This document shows, one piece after another, positions 10,201-20,351 of a DNA stretch of 64,000 bases; the first letter of the stretch is position 1; the number at the start of each line of letters is the position of its first letter. The DNA comes from DATLGB01 sp963740765 (GTDB taxonomy: Bacteria; Actinomycetota; Thermoleophilia; Solirubrobacterales; Solirubrobacteraceae). A model generated the notes under the pieces. It ran no database searches. It had not been told where the DNA came from and saw only the letters and a program-made list of their open reading frames with translations. The stretch covers positions 248,001 to 312,000 of the forward strand of contig CAVUFN010000008.1 of assembly GCA_963740765.1 (NCBI GenBank), given 5' to 3'. The position numbers were made by a program, and so were the translations under genes.

Positions 10201-10841
10201 AGTTGCGTACCGAGGTCGCCACCGTGCTCGTCAAGATCGCCGAGTACCAGAGCAGCTTCGAGGATGCCCGCGCGGCCGCCGTCGCAGCGCGCCGCGAGGC
10301 CGAGCAGGCCCGCGCCGCCGCCGAGCAGGCCGGCGCCGTCAACGAGGCCACCGGGGAGAAGTTCACCCAGGTGTGGCAGAAGCTGCTCACGTCGACGCGC
10401 GGCGGGTCCGGCGTGCGGCGCCCCGACAGTGGGATCGGCGCGCCGCCCCGTACCGCGACGTCCAAGCCCCGGCCCGCACCGCCGCCGCGCCCGACCCGGC
10501 CCGGCTTCGACGACGACCCGCGCCCGCTGGCGATCCTCGACCTGACCGGCCGCTTCATGGAGCTCAACCCGGGCTTCGCCAAGCTCGTCGGCTACCAGGA
10601 GCACGAGTTCAAGAAGGCGGCCTGGCCGTCCGTGCTGGATCGCGAGGTGTACGCGGAGCACAAGGCCGAGCTGGACGCGCTTGCGGAGGGCGGCCAGGAG
10701 ACGGCCGTGGTCGACTCGACGTACATGCACGGCCAGGGCCTGATGGTCCTGATCAAGGGCGAGGTCCAGCTCGTGCGCGACGACGCGGGCGAGCCGGACC
10801 ACCTGCTGCTGATCGCGGAGCCCGGCGGACCGACCGGGTGA
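7266..10841 (+). CDS. PAS - long coiled coil - PAS protein
   Basis: 1,191 residues. The N-terminal about 150 residues look like a PAS sensor (LLRSIIEGFFVLTDGQGHLSKWSDPAELLFGL, written here as its motif order: I-x-x-G-F-F-V-L-T-D, then W-S-D). From about 195 to 1,040 it is almost pure heptad-like Ala/Glu/Arg-rich coiled coil. The end (about 1,080-1,190) is a second PAS domain (ILDLTGRFMELNPGFAKLVGY, HKAELDALAEG). No kinase, GGDEF, EAL or HTH domain and no membrane segment is visible, so it may be a cytoplasmic scaffold that transmits a signal mechanically or by dimer register. GTG start at 7266 inside a palindrome (7255-7274). It sits between ruvX and mltG, just before the pilus genes. Confidence 0.85.
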   Translation: MDSTTSPPAPPPTAPGDPDAALDALLRSIIEGFFVLTDGQGHLSKWSDPAELLFGLEPDQALMEPFFGKLVSTAGLCPPAEAWRLFLETGERPGSSGTVRVEAHRPGGGTFALETVFIPVKLDEGFDFSLFLEDLGFELPIDMMLLRMRQQHPVVVRALRGALEGAPQPWDGVRTAGTLVAFRPLEPAPWMDSAIARREAERAEAEAEMQERIEAIQAPDVAGTDVYDLDDARAVIDRLRWATERIEELEERSRVTDAAVRDAADARVRAEAAERAALDVKAEMTGVLATRPVDAAGEADRLALIARVERVERAATDAAEAAAAGRAALEAERSRSHDLEAQRAELLARLEQVEAAAGSSSVAEAAVADARAELTARLEALESAGAHDATAGVELVARLEALERSRAAEAEALRAEIESLRAGSGVRSDLETLQEQMAETARLREEILTLRERADAASAIMRRGEERESAAVFDAQAARSELAAALQRIEQLAEETARIRAALDSAPAESRLSGEDRHKLELATTGVAETRTGLEALRFLAEELRQQSSELRAEGGRLEQRLNDLADTDHHAWQVSEALRRDTDELRTHLDELRAEREEIKAQLRDAARTAEEARTLAERPTSPSGTHAAPATADELTAARARLDDLAEQIEAAETAAEEARTGVHGLRSEMGLVSESAEEARRLARDAGDRVDMVDRSGQSALAQVSTQAAIIEEIGVLARAAQVDAGESRADAGEAVTAVTRLEQTVNAAREQAATAVAEAAVAREQAAAAGETASGVRGVIGNVGEAAREAVAPVAARLAEQIEAVRAAVGALEQRPAGDPSAGEEIESLRAEVHALRAAMENAEGGDGAAVQTLTARLDAIETGLPRGIAARVETLREGLSSALGRLESVSVEVAAARSETGAGRQAVEQRLADTAAELMAARTDAEQARRGLAGLQEEVASLREYAAAAKAEAEAARQAVARRAESADDRSVAELRTEVATVLVKIAEYQSSFEDARAAAVAARREAEQARAAAEQAGAVNEATGEKFTQVWQKLLTSTRGGSGVRRPDSGIGAPPRTATSKPRPAPPPRPTRPGFDDDPRPLAILDLTGRFMELNPGFAKLVGYQEHEFKKAAWPSVLDREVYAEHKAELDALAEGGQETAVVDSTYMHGQGLMVLIKGEVQLVRDDAGEPDHLLLIAEPGGPTG

Positions 10842-10895
10842 TCCATTTCGTCCGGCCGGCCTGACGGCCTCCGGACGACGTTACCCTCCGCCGCT

Positions 10896-12367
<1,472 letters not shown>

Positions 12368-12371
<4 letters not shown>

Positions 12372-13167
12372 GGCTCGGCGTGTGCGGCTGGCCGGTCGGC
12401 CACTCGCGCTCGCCCGCGATGCACACCGCCGCGCTCGCCGCGCTCGGCTTGGACGACTGGCGCTACCAGGCGCTGCCGGTCCCGCCCGAGGCGTTCGCCG
12501 AAACGATTCGTGCACTGCCGGGGCAAGGGTTCGAAGGCGTCAACGTCACGATCCCGCACAAGGAGGCCGCGCTCGCGCTGGCCGACACCGCCACGGAGAC
12601 CGCGCGGGCCGTGGGCGCCGCCAACACGCTGACCTTCGGCGCGGACGGGGCGATCGACGCCGACAACACCGACGTGGGCGGGCTGCTGGACGCGATCGAC
12701 CGCGACCTCAGCGGTGCACGGGCGCTCGTGCTCGGTGCGGGCGGCTCGGCGCGCGCTGCCGTGTACGCCCTGCTCACCGCCGGGGCAGCGGACGTCCAGG
12801 TCTGGAACCGGACGCCAGAACGGGCGGAGCGCCTCACCGCCGAGCTCGGGGGGCGGGCGATCACCGCGCCCGAACCCGCGGACGTCATCGTCCAATGCAC
12901 CTCCGTCGGGCTGTCCGACTACAGCAATCCGTTCAAGCGGCTCCCCCTCGACGCCGATACGTTCGGAGTCGGAACCTGCGTAGTCGATCTGGTCTATCGA
13001 GACGAAGGCACGGCCTTCCTGGCGGCAGCGCGCCGCCGAGGGGCGGACGTGGTGGACGGACTCGAGGTCTTGGTCGGCCAAGGGGCAAGGAGCCTCGAGC
13101 GGTGGACCGGCCGGCCCGCACCCCGTGACGTCATGCGGAGGGCCGCGCAGCACAGCCGTCCCACCCC

Positions 13168-13171
<4 letters not shown>
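12368..13171 (+). CDS. aroE: Shikimate dehydrogenase
   Basis: 267 residues. AroE reduces 3-dehydroshikimate to shikimate with NADPH. The substrate domain has the GWPVGHSRSPAMH motif at the N-terminus and NVTIPHKE with the catalytic lysine near 62; NTDVGG follows near 100. The Rossmann domain shows LGAGGSARAAVYAL and the NRT motif for the NADP phosphate. GTG 12368 overlaps the mltG stop by 4 bases, and its own stop overlaps pilB by 4 bases, so aroE is translationally coupled to both. The other shikimate genes lie 15 kb further on, after the pilus genes. Confidence 0.95.
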
Positions 13172-14976
<1,805 letters not shown>

Positions 14977-14989
14977 ATACGTTCTCGGG

Positions 14990-15197
14990 GTGACCGCCCG
15001 CGCGAGGCTCCGCGTCGCCGTCCTCCCCGCCGTCGCCGGCCCCGCAACCGCACCCGCCGCCGCCGCGGCCACCACCGCGGTGCTCGACACCCTCCGGGTG
15101 GGAGCGGGACAGCGGACACGTTCGACACCGTCGACCACAGCGGCCCGGATCCGGTGACCGTCACGCCCCGGACGGCCTCGGCCCGCGCCAAGCGCCC
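14990..15197 (+). pseudogene. Possible degraded secreted-protein gene
   Basis: The gap between pilB and the YdeI-like gene reads as a signal-peptide-like start from GTG 14990 (VTARARLRVAVLPAVAG) and, after a change of frame near 15105, as DTFDTVDHSGPDPVTV up to a stop just before 15201. Codon-position GC bias continues through it. This may be the remnant of a small exported protein, or chance in high-GC DNA. Confidence 0.3.
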
Positions 15198-15761
15198 GTG
15201 AGCGATCCGCTCTTCTTCACCGACGGCGCCGCGTTCCGGGCGTGGCTGGAGGAGCACCACGACACGCAGACCGAGGTCTGGGTCGGGATGTACAAGGCGG
15301 CGACCGGCCTGCCCTCGATCCGCTGGGCGGAAGCGGTGCGCGAGGCGCTGTGCTTCGGCTGGATCGACGGCCAGTCCAAGCGCATCGACGGCGAGTCGCA
15401 CAAGCAGCGCTTCACGCCCCGCAAGAGCCGGCGCTGGAGCGCGGTCAACGTCCGGCTCATCGCGGAGCTGGAGGCGGAGGGCCTGCTGCGCGACGCGGGC
15501 CGGCGCGCGTTCGCGAACCGCGACACGACACTCGTCCCGTACTCGACGTCCGACCGTCCCGACCGGCTCCCGCCCGCCTTCGAGGACCGCCTCAGCGCCG
15601 CGGCGAAGGCGTTCTGGGACGATTGCCCGCCGTCGTACCGCAAGACGTGCGCCTTCTGGGTCACGGACGCCAAGCGGCCGGAGACACGGGAGAAGCGTTT
15701 CGCGGAGCTCGTGGCAGGCTGCGAGCGCGGCGAGCGCCTCGCGCGCTTCACCCGCGGCTGA
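15198..15761 (+). CDS. YdeI/OmpD-associated family protein
   Basis: 187 residues. The N-terminal domain matches the YdeI/OmpD-associated family by memory of its motifs: FFTDGAAFRAWLEEHH, then the core EAVREALCFGWIDGQ (about 50-64) and RFTPRKSRRWSAVN. The C-terminal part (FWDDCPPSYRKTCAFWVTDAKRPETREKR) is the usual helical tail. The biochemical role of the family is not established. It interrupts the pilB-pilT-pilC order and has no visible link to pili, so it is probably an insertion. The GTG start at 15198 overlaps the possible degraded gene upstream. Confidence 0.85.
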   Translation: MSDPLFFTDGAAFRAWLEEHHDTQTEVWVGMYKAATGLPSIRWAEAVREALCFGWIDGQSKRIDGESHKQRFTPRKSRRWSAVNVRLIAELEAEGLLRDAGRRAFANRDTTLVPYSTSDRPDRLPPAFEDRLSAAAKAFWDDCPPSYRKTCAFWVTDAKRPETREKRFAELVAGCERGERLARFTRG

Positions 15762-15770
15762 GCGGCGTTC

Positions 15771-15798
15771 CTACAGGATCACCGGCCGGGTGCCGATA
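15771..15798 (+). promoter_or_regulatory. Sigma-28-like promoter for pilT
   Basis: TACA at 15772-15775, 16 bases, GCCGATA at 15792-15798. pilT starts at 15811, 12 bases later. Confidence 0.6.
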
Positions 15799-15810
15799 CG
15801 AGCAGCGGGT

Positions 15811-16923
15811 ATGCAATACGACTTCGCTGACATCCTCTCCGCGGTGGTCGAGCGCGACGCGTCCGACCTCCACATCACTCCCGGCGTGCCGCCGATGCTG
15901 CGCCAGCGGGGCTCGCTCTCGCCCATGGACGGCATTCCGCGCCTGACGCCGACCGACACCCGCGAGATCGTCTACTCGATCCTCAACAACTCGCAGCGGC
16001 AGCGCCTCGAGACCGAGAACCAGATCGACTTCTCCTACGCGGTGCCCGGCAAGGGCCGGTTCCGCGTCAACGCCTACTTCCAGCGCGGCGCCGTCGCGGC
16101 CGCCTTCCGCCTGATCCCGTCCAAGACGGTGCCGATCGAGCAGCTCGGCCTCCCGCCGGTCATCCGCGAGTTCGCCAAGAAGCCGCGTGGCTTGATCCTG
16201 GTCACGGGCCCCACGGGCTCGGGCAAGTCGACCACGCTCGCCTCGATGATCAACGAGATCAACGAGACGCGCTCGGACCACATCCTCACGGTCGAGGACC
16301 CGATCGAGTTCGTGCACACGCACAAGCGCTGCATCGTCAACCAGCGCGAGCTCGGCCAGGACGCCCACTCCTTCGCGCTCGCCCTGAAGGCCGCTTTGCG
16401 CCAGGACCCCGACGTCATCCTCGTCGGCGAGATGCGCGACATGGAGACGATCGGCACGGCGCTGACCGCCGCGGAAACCGGCCACCTGGTCTACGCGACC
16501 CTGCACACGCAGGACGCTCCGCAGACCATCGACCGCATCATCGACGTCTTCCCCTCCGACCAGCAGGGCCAGGTCCGCATGCAGCTCGCGGTCGGCCTGC
16601 AGGGCATCGTCACCCAGACCCTCGTCCCGACCTCGGACGGCCAGGGCCGCACCGTCGCAGCCGAGGTCCTGGTGCCGACGCCGGGTGTCCGCAACCTGAT
16701 CCGCGAGGGCAAGATCCACCAGATCTACTCCCTGATCCAGACGGGCGGCGCCCACGGCATGCAGACCATGGACGCCAGCCTCGCCGGCCTCGTGCGCGCT
16801 GGGACCATCACGATGCACACCGCGCTCGAGCGGTCCTCGCAGCCCGAGGAGCTCCGTCGCCTCGTCGAGAGCGGCGGGACGGTGACGCCGGCCGAGTTCG
16901 AGGCCAACCTGGCGGGCGTCTGA
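15811..16923 (+). CDS. pilT: Type IV pilus retraction ATPase PilT
   Basis: 370 residues, the normal PilT length. Motifs in order: SDLHITPGVPPMLR (about 23-36), Walker A GPTGSGKST (about 134), the Asp box EDPIEF, Walker B (RQDPDVILVGEMRD) and the AETGHLVYATLHTQDA His box. It lacks the N-terminal extension and zinc cysteines of PilB, and carries the AIRNLIRE-like C-terminal signature as GVRNLIREGKIHQIYS, typical of retraction ATPases. It depolymerises pili to drive twitching or DNA uptake. ATG 15811 (MQYDFADIL) is preferred over an in-frame upstream codon at 15790 that lies inside the promoter. pilC follows 4 bases later. Confidence 0.95.
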   Translation: MQYDFADILSAVVERDASDLHITPGVPPMLRQRGSLSPMDGIPRLTPTDTREIVYSILNNSQRQRLETENQIDFSYAVPGKGRFRVNAYFQRGAVAAAFRLIPSKTVPIEQLGLPPVIREFAKKPRGLILVTGPTGSGKSTTLASMINEINETRSDHILTVEDPIEFVHTHKRCIVNQRELGQDAHSFALALKAALRQDPDVILVGEMRDMETIGTALTAAETGHLVYATLHTQDAPQTIDRIIDVFPSDQQGQVRMQLAVGLQGIVTQTLVPTSDGQGRTVAAEVLVPTPGVRNLIREGKIHQIYSLIQTGGAHGMQTMDASLAGLVRAGTITMHTALERSSQPEELRRLVESGGTVTPAEFEANLAGV

Positions 16924-16927
16924 GTCG

Positions 16928-18145
16928 ATGGCCACCGCCACCTTCAACTACAGCGCCGTCGACACGACGGGCATGCCCTTCAAGGGCGAGATCGTCGGCG
17001 CCAACAAGCAGGCGGTCACCGACGAGCTGCGCGGCCGTGGCCTCACGGTCCAGAAGCTCGAGCAGAAGGCCACCGGTCTCCAGATGGAGATCAACCTCGG
17101 GGGCAAGAAGATCAAGGCCTCCGACCTGACGATCATGACCCGGCAGCTGTCGGTGATGGTGTCGTCGGGCATGACGCTGCTGCGGGCGTTCTACGTGCTC
17201 GAGGACCAGGTCGAGAACCCGAAGCTCAAGGAGATCCTCGGCGCCGTCCGCGAGGACATCGAGGCCGGCCTGACGCTCTCCGACGCCCTCGAGCGTCACC
17301 CCAAGATCTTCAACTCGCTCTACGTCGCCATGGTGCGCGCGGGCGAGACGGGCGGCATCCTGGAGGACACCCTCAACCGCATCGCGACCCAGCTCGAGGC
17401 CGACGACTCGCTGCGGCGCCAGGTCAAGTCGGCGATGATGTACCCGGCCGTCGTGCTCAGCTTCGCGCTGATCGTCCTCGTCGCGCTGATCACCTTCATC
17501 GTCCCCGTCTTCGTCAAGGTCTTCAAGGACTTCGGCGGCGAGCTGCCCGCCATCACCAAGTTCACGGTCGCGCTCTCCAACGCCTTCACGCACCGGTGGT
17601 ACCTGATCTTCGGCATCGCGTTCGGGATCGTGTACGGCTTCCGGCGCTGGAAGGCGTCGTCGTGGGGCAAGCCCCAGTGGGACGCGCTGCGCATGAAGAT
17701 CCCGATGAAGATCGGCGAGACGGTCCAGAAGGTCGCCCTCGCGCGCTGGTCGCGCACGTTCTCCGCGCTCTACGGCGCCGGCGTGCCGATCATGGTCGCG
17801 ATCGAGGTGACCGGCAAGACGTCCGGCAACGCCGTGATCGAGCGCGCCATGGTCGACGTCGTCGAGTCGGTCAAGGCCGGCGGGCAGATCGCCACGCCGC
17901 TGCGCGAGTCCGAGGTCTTCCCGCCGATGGTCTCCCAGATGATCACGGTCGGGGAGGAGACGGGCGGCCTGGACACCATGCTCAACAAGGTCGCGGACTT
18001 CTACGAGGACGAGGTGGCCGCCGCCGTCAAGGCGATGACCTCCATCCTCGAGCCCATCATGATCGTCTTCGTGGGCGCGATCGTCGGCTTCGTGGTCATC
18101 GCCATGTACATGCCGATGTTCAAGGTCTACGACAACATCAAGTAG
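16928..18145 (+). CDS. pilC: Type IV pilus platform protein PilC
   Basis: 405 residues. Two copies of the T2SSF domain: the first at about 60-185 (TRQLSVMVSSGMTLLRAF, then MVRAGETGGILEDTL) and the second at about 265-390 (ARWSRTFSALYGAGVPIMVAI, then MITVGEETGGLDTML). Three membrane segments sit at about 170-200, 215-235 and near the C-terminus. It links the PilB/PilT motors to the growing pilus in the cytoplasmic membrane. It is cotranscribed with pilT. Confidence 0.95.
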   Translation: MATATFNYSAVDTTGMPFKGEIVGANKQAVTDELRGRGLTVQKLEQKATGLQMEINLGGKKIKASDLTIMTRQLSVMVSSGMTLLRAFYVLEDQVENPKLKEILGAVREDIEAGLTLSDALERHPKIFNSLYVAMVRAGETGGILEDTLNRIATQLEADDSLRRQVKSAMMYPAVVLSFALIVLVALITFIVPVFVKVFKDFGGELPAITKFTVALSNAFTHRWYLIFGIAFGIVYGFRRWKASSWGKPQWDALRMKIPMKIGETVQKVALARWSRTFSALYGAGVPIMVAIEVTGKTSGNAVIERAMVDVVESVKAGGQIATPLRESEVFPPMVSQMITVGEETGGLDTMLNKVADFYEDEVAAAVKAMTSILEPIMIVFVGAIVGFVVIAMYMPMFKVYDNIK

Positions 18146-18165
18146 CGATCGGGTCCGGTGTCATA

Positions 18166-18855
18166 GTGGACGCAGTGAGTGCACCTCCGCCCCCGAACAC
18201 GACCATCGCCGTGCGCCTGTCGACGGGCGGCGGGGGGGTCAAGCGGCTCCTCGGCGGAGCGCCCAAGGGCGACCACGCCCTGACCCTGACCCCCGGCGAG
18301 GTCATCGTGCGGCACAGTTCGCTGCTGGCGCCGCTGCGCTTCGCGCCCGGCAGTGTCGCGGTCGCCACGATCGACCACGGCCCGGCCCAGCTGGGCAAGG
18401 ACACCCCCCGCGGCCGCTTCCCGGTGCTGCACCAGATCGCGGTCAACCGCGTCGTGCCGCGCGAGGAGGGCATCGAGGGCTGGCTGTGGACCAACCTCGA
18501 GGGCTCCGTGTTCCTGGTGCTCGGCGAGGAGGCTCCTAACGTCGGGTTCGTGTTCTCGCCACCCCTGGCCGCCGAGCGCCTCGAGGGCGTGCTCCCCGAC
18601 GACAAGCTCGCCGAGGTCGCCAAGCGCTCGCCGCTAGGCCAGCCGGCGCTGTTCGGGCTGCTGCTGCGCGCCGAGGACCACGACCAGCTCGCCCGCGGCT
18701 TCGAGCGCTACGGCTTCCGCACCCTGCTCACCGACCGCGAGGTGCCGCCGACGCAGCGTCGCCACCTGCCCGACGACAAGCCGGCCAATCCCAGTCTCGG
18801 CGCCGTCAGCCAGGACCGCGCGAAGACGTCCGTCGCCCCACCGGGGCTCGGCTGA
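18166..18855 (+). CDS. Uncharacterised protein of the pilus cluster
   Basis: About 229 residues, soluble, with no membrane segment or signal peptide. The central part (EGWLWTNLEGSVFLVLGEE, then GFVFSPPLAAERL) looks like a compact beta-rich domain but I recognise no family. It starts with GTG 18166 or GTG 18175, 20-30 bases after pilC, and its stop overlaps the next tiny gene, so it belongs to the pilT-pilC transcript. The location suggests a role in pilus assembly or control; this is inference only. Confidence 0.75.
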   Translation: MDAVSAPPPPNTTIAVRLSTGGGGVKRLLGGAPKGDHALTLTPGEVIVRHSSLLAPLRFAPGSVAVATIDHGPAQLGKDTPRGRFPVLHQIAVNRVVPREEGIEGWLWTNLEGSVFLVLGEEAPNVGFVFSPPLAAERLEGVLPDDKLAEVAKRSPLGQPALFGLLLRAEDHDQLARGFERYGFRTLLTDREVPPTQRRHLPDDKPANPSLGAVSQDRAKTSVAPPGLG

Positions 18856-18983
18856 TGGAGTGCTCGCCCTGTCGGGGCACCGGCTCCGTCATCTCGTCCC
18901 AGGGCGGATCGCCGCACCCGGTCACGTGCCCGTGGTGCGAAGGGACCGGGCAGCGCCCGGCGCCCGAGCCTGCGCCTGAGTGA
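18855..18983 (+). CDS. 42-residue protein with two CxxCxGxG motifs
   Basis: ATG 18855 overlaps the previous stop (TGATG). The product has CSPCRGTG near residue 3 and CPWCEGTG near residue 25, the paired cysteine motif of the DnaJ zinc-binding region, with a short linker and an acidic Pro-rich tail. It should bind one zinc ion. It is too small to be a chaperone and may be a regulatory or assembly factor of the pilus cluster. The regular spacing of the motifs and the coupled start argue that it is a real gene. Confidence 0.75.
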   Translation: MECSPCRGTGSVISSQGGSPHPVTCPWCEGTGQRPAPEPAPE

Positions 18984-19032
18984 ACCGCGGCTGGACGTCC
19001 GTACGACGTCTCGACATTTCTTCCTCGCAAAC

Positions 19033-19060
19033 CTCAAGTCCGGCACAAATGGGGTCGATA
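19033..19060 (+). promoter_or_regulatory. Sigma-28-like promoter for pilA
   Basis: TCAA at 19034-19037, 16 bases, GTCGATA at 19054-19060. Transcription would start just before the riboswitch, giving a leader of about 170 bases. Confidence 0.65.
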
Positions 19061-19081
19061 CCCCAGGCAAGCCAGGACCGA

Positions 19082-19170
19082 GGTGACCAAGGGCAAATCG
19101 TCCGCGAGGGCGAGACGCAAAGCCACGGAGCTCGAAGTTCCGAAGCCCGCCGGGTTACTCACCGAGGGAT
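19082..19170 (+). ncRNA. c-di-GMP-I (GEMM-I) riboswitch
   Basis: The leader holds the aptamer core in order: GGGCAAA (19091-19097), a hairpin CGTCC/GGGCG closed by the GNRA loop GCGA (19099-19112), the invariant GACGCAAAGCC (19114-19124), a second hairpin CGGA/TCCG (19126-19142) and GCCGGGTTAC (19149-19158). The closing stem pairs GGTGA (19082-19086) with TCACC (19159-19163). This matches the class that binds cyclic di-GMP. It lies upstream of the major pilin gene, a known target of this riboswitch class. Confidence 0.88.
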
Positions 19171-19226
19171 CCCCGGGGTCTGGTCAATAGTCGCAGTACC
19201 TCAGGCCCAACTATCCCTCAGGAGGG
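19164..19226 (+). promoter_or_regulatory. Alternative hairpins around the pilA ribosome binding site
   Basis: ATCCCTC (19213-19219) can pair with GAGGGAT (19164-19170), which directly follows the aptamer, or with the AGGAGGGA Shine-Dalgarno region (19220-19227). The two pairings exclude each other, so this looks like the expression platform acting on translation. The direction (on or off with ligand) cannot be told from sequence. Confidence 0.6.
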
Positions 19227-19236
19227 AATTATCCAC

Positions 19237-19665
19237 ATGCTCAACAAGCTTGCTGAGCGCAGCCGCGACGAGAAGGGTTTCACCCTGATCGAGCTTCTGG
19301 TCGTCATCCTGATCATCGGCATCCTCGCCGCGATCGCCCTGCCGGCCTTCCTCGGCCAGCGCGCGAAGGGTCAGGACTCGTCCGCGAAGTCCAACGCCCG
19401 TAACGCCGTCTCCGAGATGGAGTCGTGCTACACGACCACGCAGGACTACCAGCTGTGCAAGTCGGGCGGCTCCAAGGACGCGATCGTCGGCGCCGGTCTG
19501 CCGAGCACCGTGACCGCTGCCTCGAGCGCCGCTGACGGGTACGTCATCACGGCGGTCTCTGACTCCGGCAACAACTTCGTCATCACGAAGGCCGCCGGTG
19601 GCGCCCCGACCCGTACCTGCACCAGCACCAACGCCAAGGGCGGCTGCAACGGCACCAGCTGGTAG
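19237..19665 (+). CDS. pilA: Type IV major pilin, copy 1
   Basis: 142 residues. A short basic leader (MLNKLAERSRDEKG) is cut by prepilin peptidase before FTLIELLVVILIIGILAAIALP, with the conserved Glu5. The globular part has two cysteine pairs (about 63/73 and near the C-terminus) and ends TSTNAKGGCNGTSW. It forms the pilus fibre. The strong AGGAGGG site lies 10 bases before ATG 19237. A c-di-GMP riboswitch and a sigma-28-like promoter precede it, and a strong terminator follows. Confidence 0.95.
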   Translation: MLNKLAERSRDEKGFTLIELLVVILIIGILAAIALPAFLGQRAKGQDSSAKSNARNAVSEMESCYTTTQDYQLCKSGGSKDAIVGAGLPSTVTAASSAADGYVITAVSDSGNNFVITKAAGGAPTRTCTSTNAKGGCNGTSW

Positions 19666-19691
19666 CCGCAGCGCTCTGACCAAGCAGTGAC

Positions 19692-19720
19692 GAAGGGGCG
19701 GGCCAGCGGCCCGCCCCTTC
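19692..19720 (+). terminator. Strong terminator between the two pilin genes
   Basis: 13-bp perfect stem GAAGGGGCGGGCC (19692-19704), loop agc, and its complement (19708-19720). It would make pilA copy 1 a short abundant transcript and let only part of it run into copy 2. Confidence 0.85.
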
Positions 19721-19760
19721 ACGTTCCAGCGCACGTCCGACCTTTCTTCAGGAGGGAATC

Positions 19761-20207
19761 ATGCACGTTCTCAACATGCTCGTCGAACGCACGCGTGACC
19801 AGCGGGGTTTCACCCTGATCGAGCTTCTGGTCGTCATCCTGATCATCGGCATCCTTGCCGCAATCGCCCTGCCGGCCTTCCTCGGCCAGCGGTCCAAGGG
19901 TCAGGACTCGTCCGCGAAGTCCAACGCCCGTAGCGCCGTCTCCGAGATGGAGTCGTGCTTCACGACCACGCAGGACTACCAGCTCTGCAAGACCGGCGGG
20001 GCGAAGGACGCGATCGCCAGCGCCGGCCTCCCGGCGACGGGCACGACCGCGGTCACCGTCGCCTCGACCGCTGCGGACGGCTACACCGTCACGGCGAACT
20101 CGGTCTCAGGGAACACCTTCCTGATCACGAAGACCGCCGGTGGCGCTCCGACCCGTACCTGCACCAGCACCAACGCCAAGGGCGGCTGCAACGGCACCAG
20201 CTGGTAG
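19761..20207 (+). CDS. pilA: Type IV major pilin, copy 2
   Basis: 148 residues, a tandem duplicate of the previous pilin: the same FTLIELLVVILIIGILAAIALP helix, the same cysteines and an identical 18-residue C-terminal region, with differences concentrated in the middle loop (a few extra residues around GTTAVTVAST). Leader MHVLNMLVERTRDQRG. It has its own AGGAGGG site but no riboswitch and no recognisable promoter in the 40 bases after the terminator, so expression probably depends on read-through. Confidence 0.95.
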   Translation: MHVLNMLVERTRDQRGFTLIELLVVILIIGILAAIALPAFLGQRSKGQDSSAKSNARSAVSEMESCFTTTQDYQLCKTGGAKDAIASAGLPATGTTAVTVASTAADGYTVTANSVSGNTFLITKTAGGAPTRTCTSTNAKGGCNGTSW

Positions 20208-20315
20208 GCCGCGGCCTCCCGCCAACCCATGCGCGCTGATCCTCCCCACCGCGGGCACAGCGTCACCTGGTCGAGATCCTCGGCGACCGGCGGGCGTCCA
20301 GTGCTCCCTGGTTTG

Positions 20316-20343
20316 TTCAAGCGCGAGCCTGGAGAAGCCGATG
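20316..20343 (+). promoter_or_regulatory. Sigma-28-like promoter for the minor pilin operon
   Basis: TCAA at 20317-20320, 16 bases, GCCGATG at 20337-20343. The GTG start at 20352 lies 8 bases downstream, so the mRNA is probably leaderless. Confidence 0.7.
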
Positions 20344-20351
20344 AAACCCGT

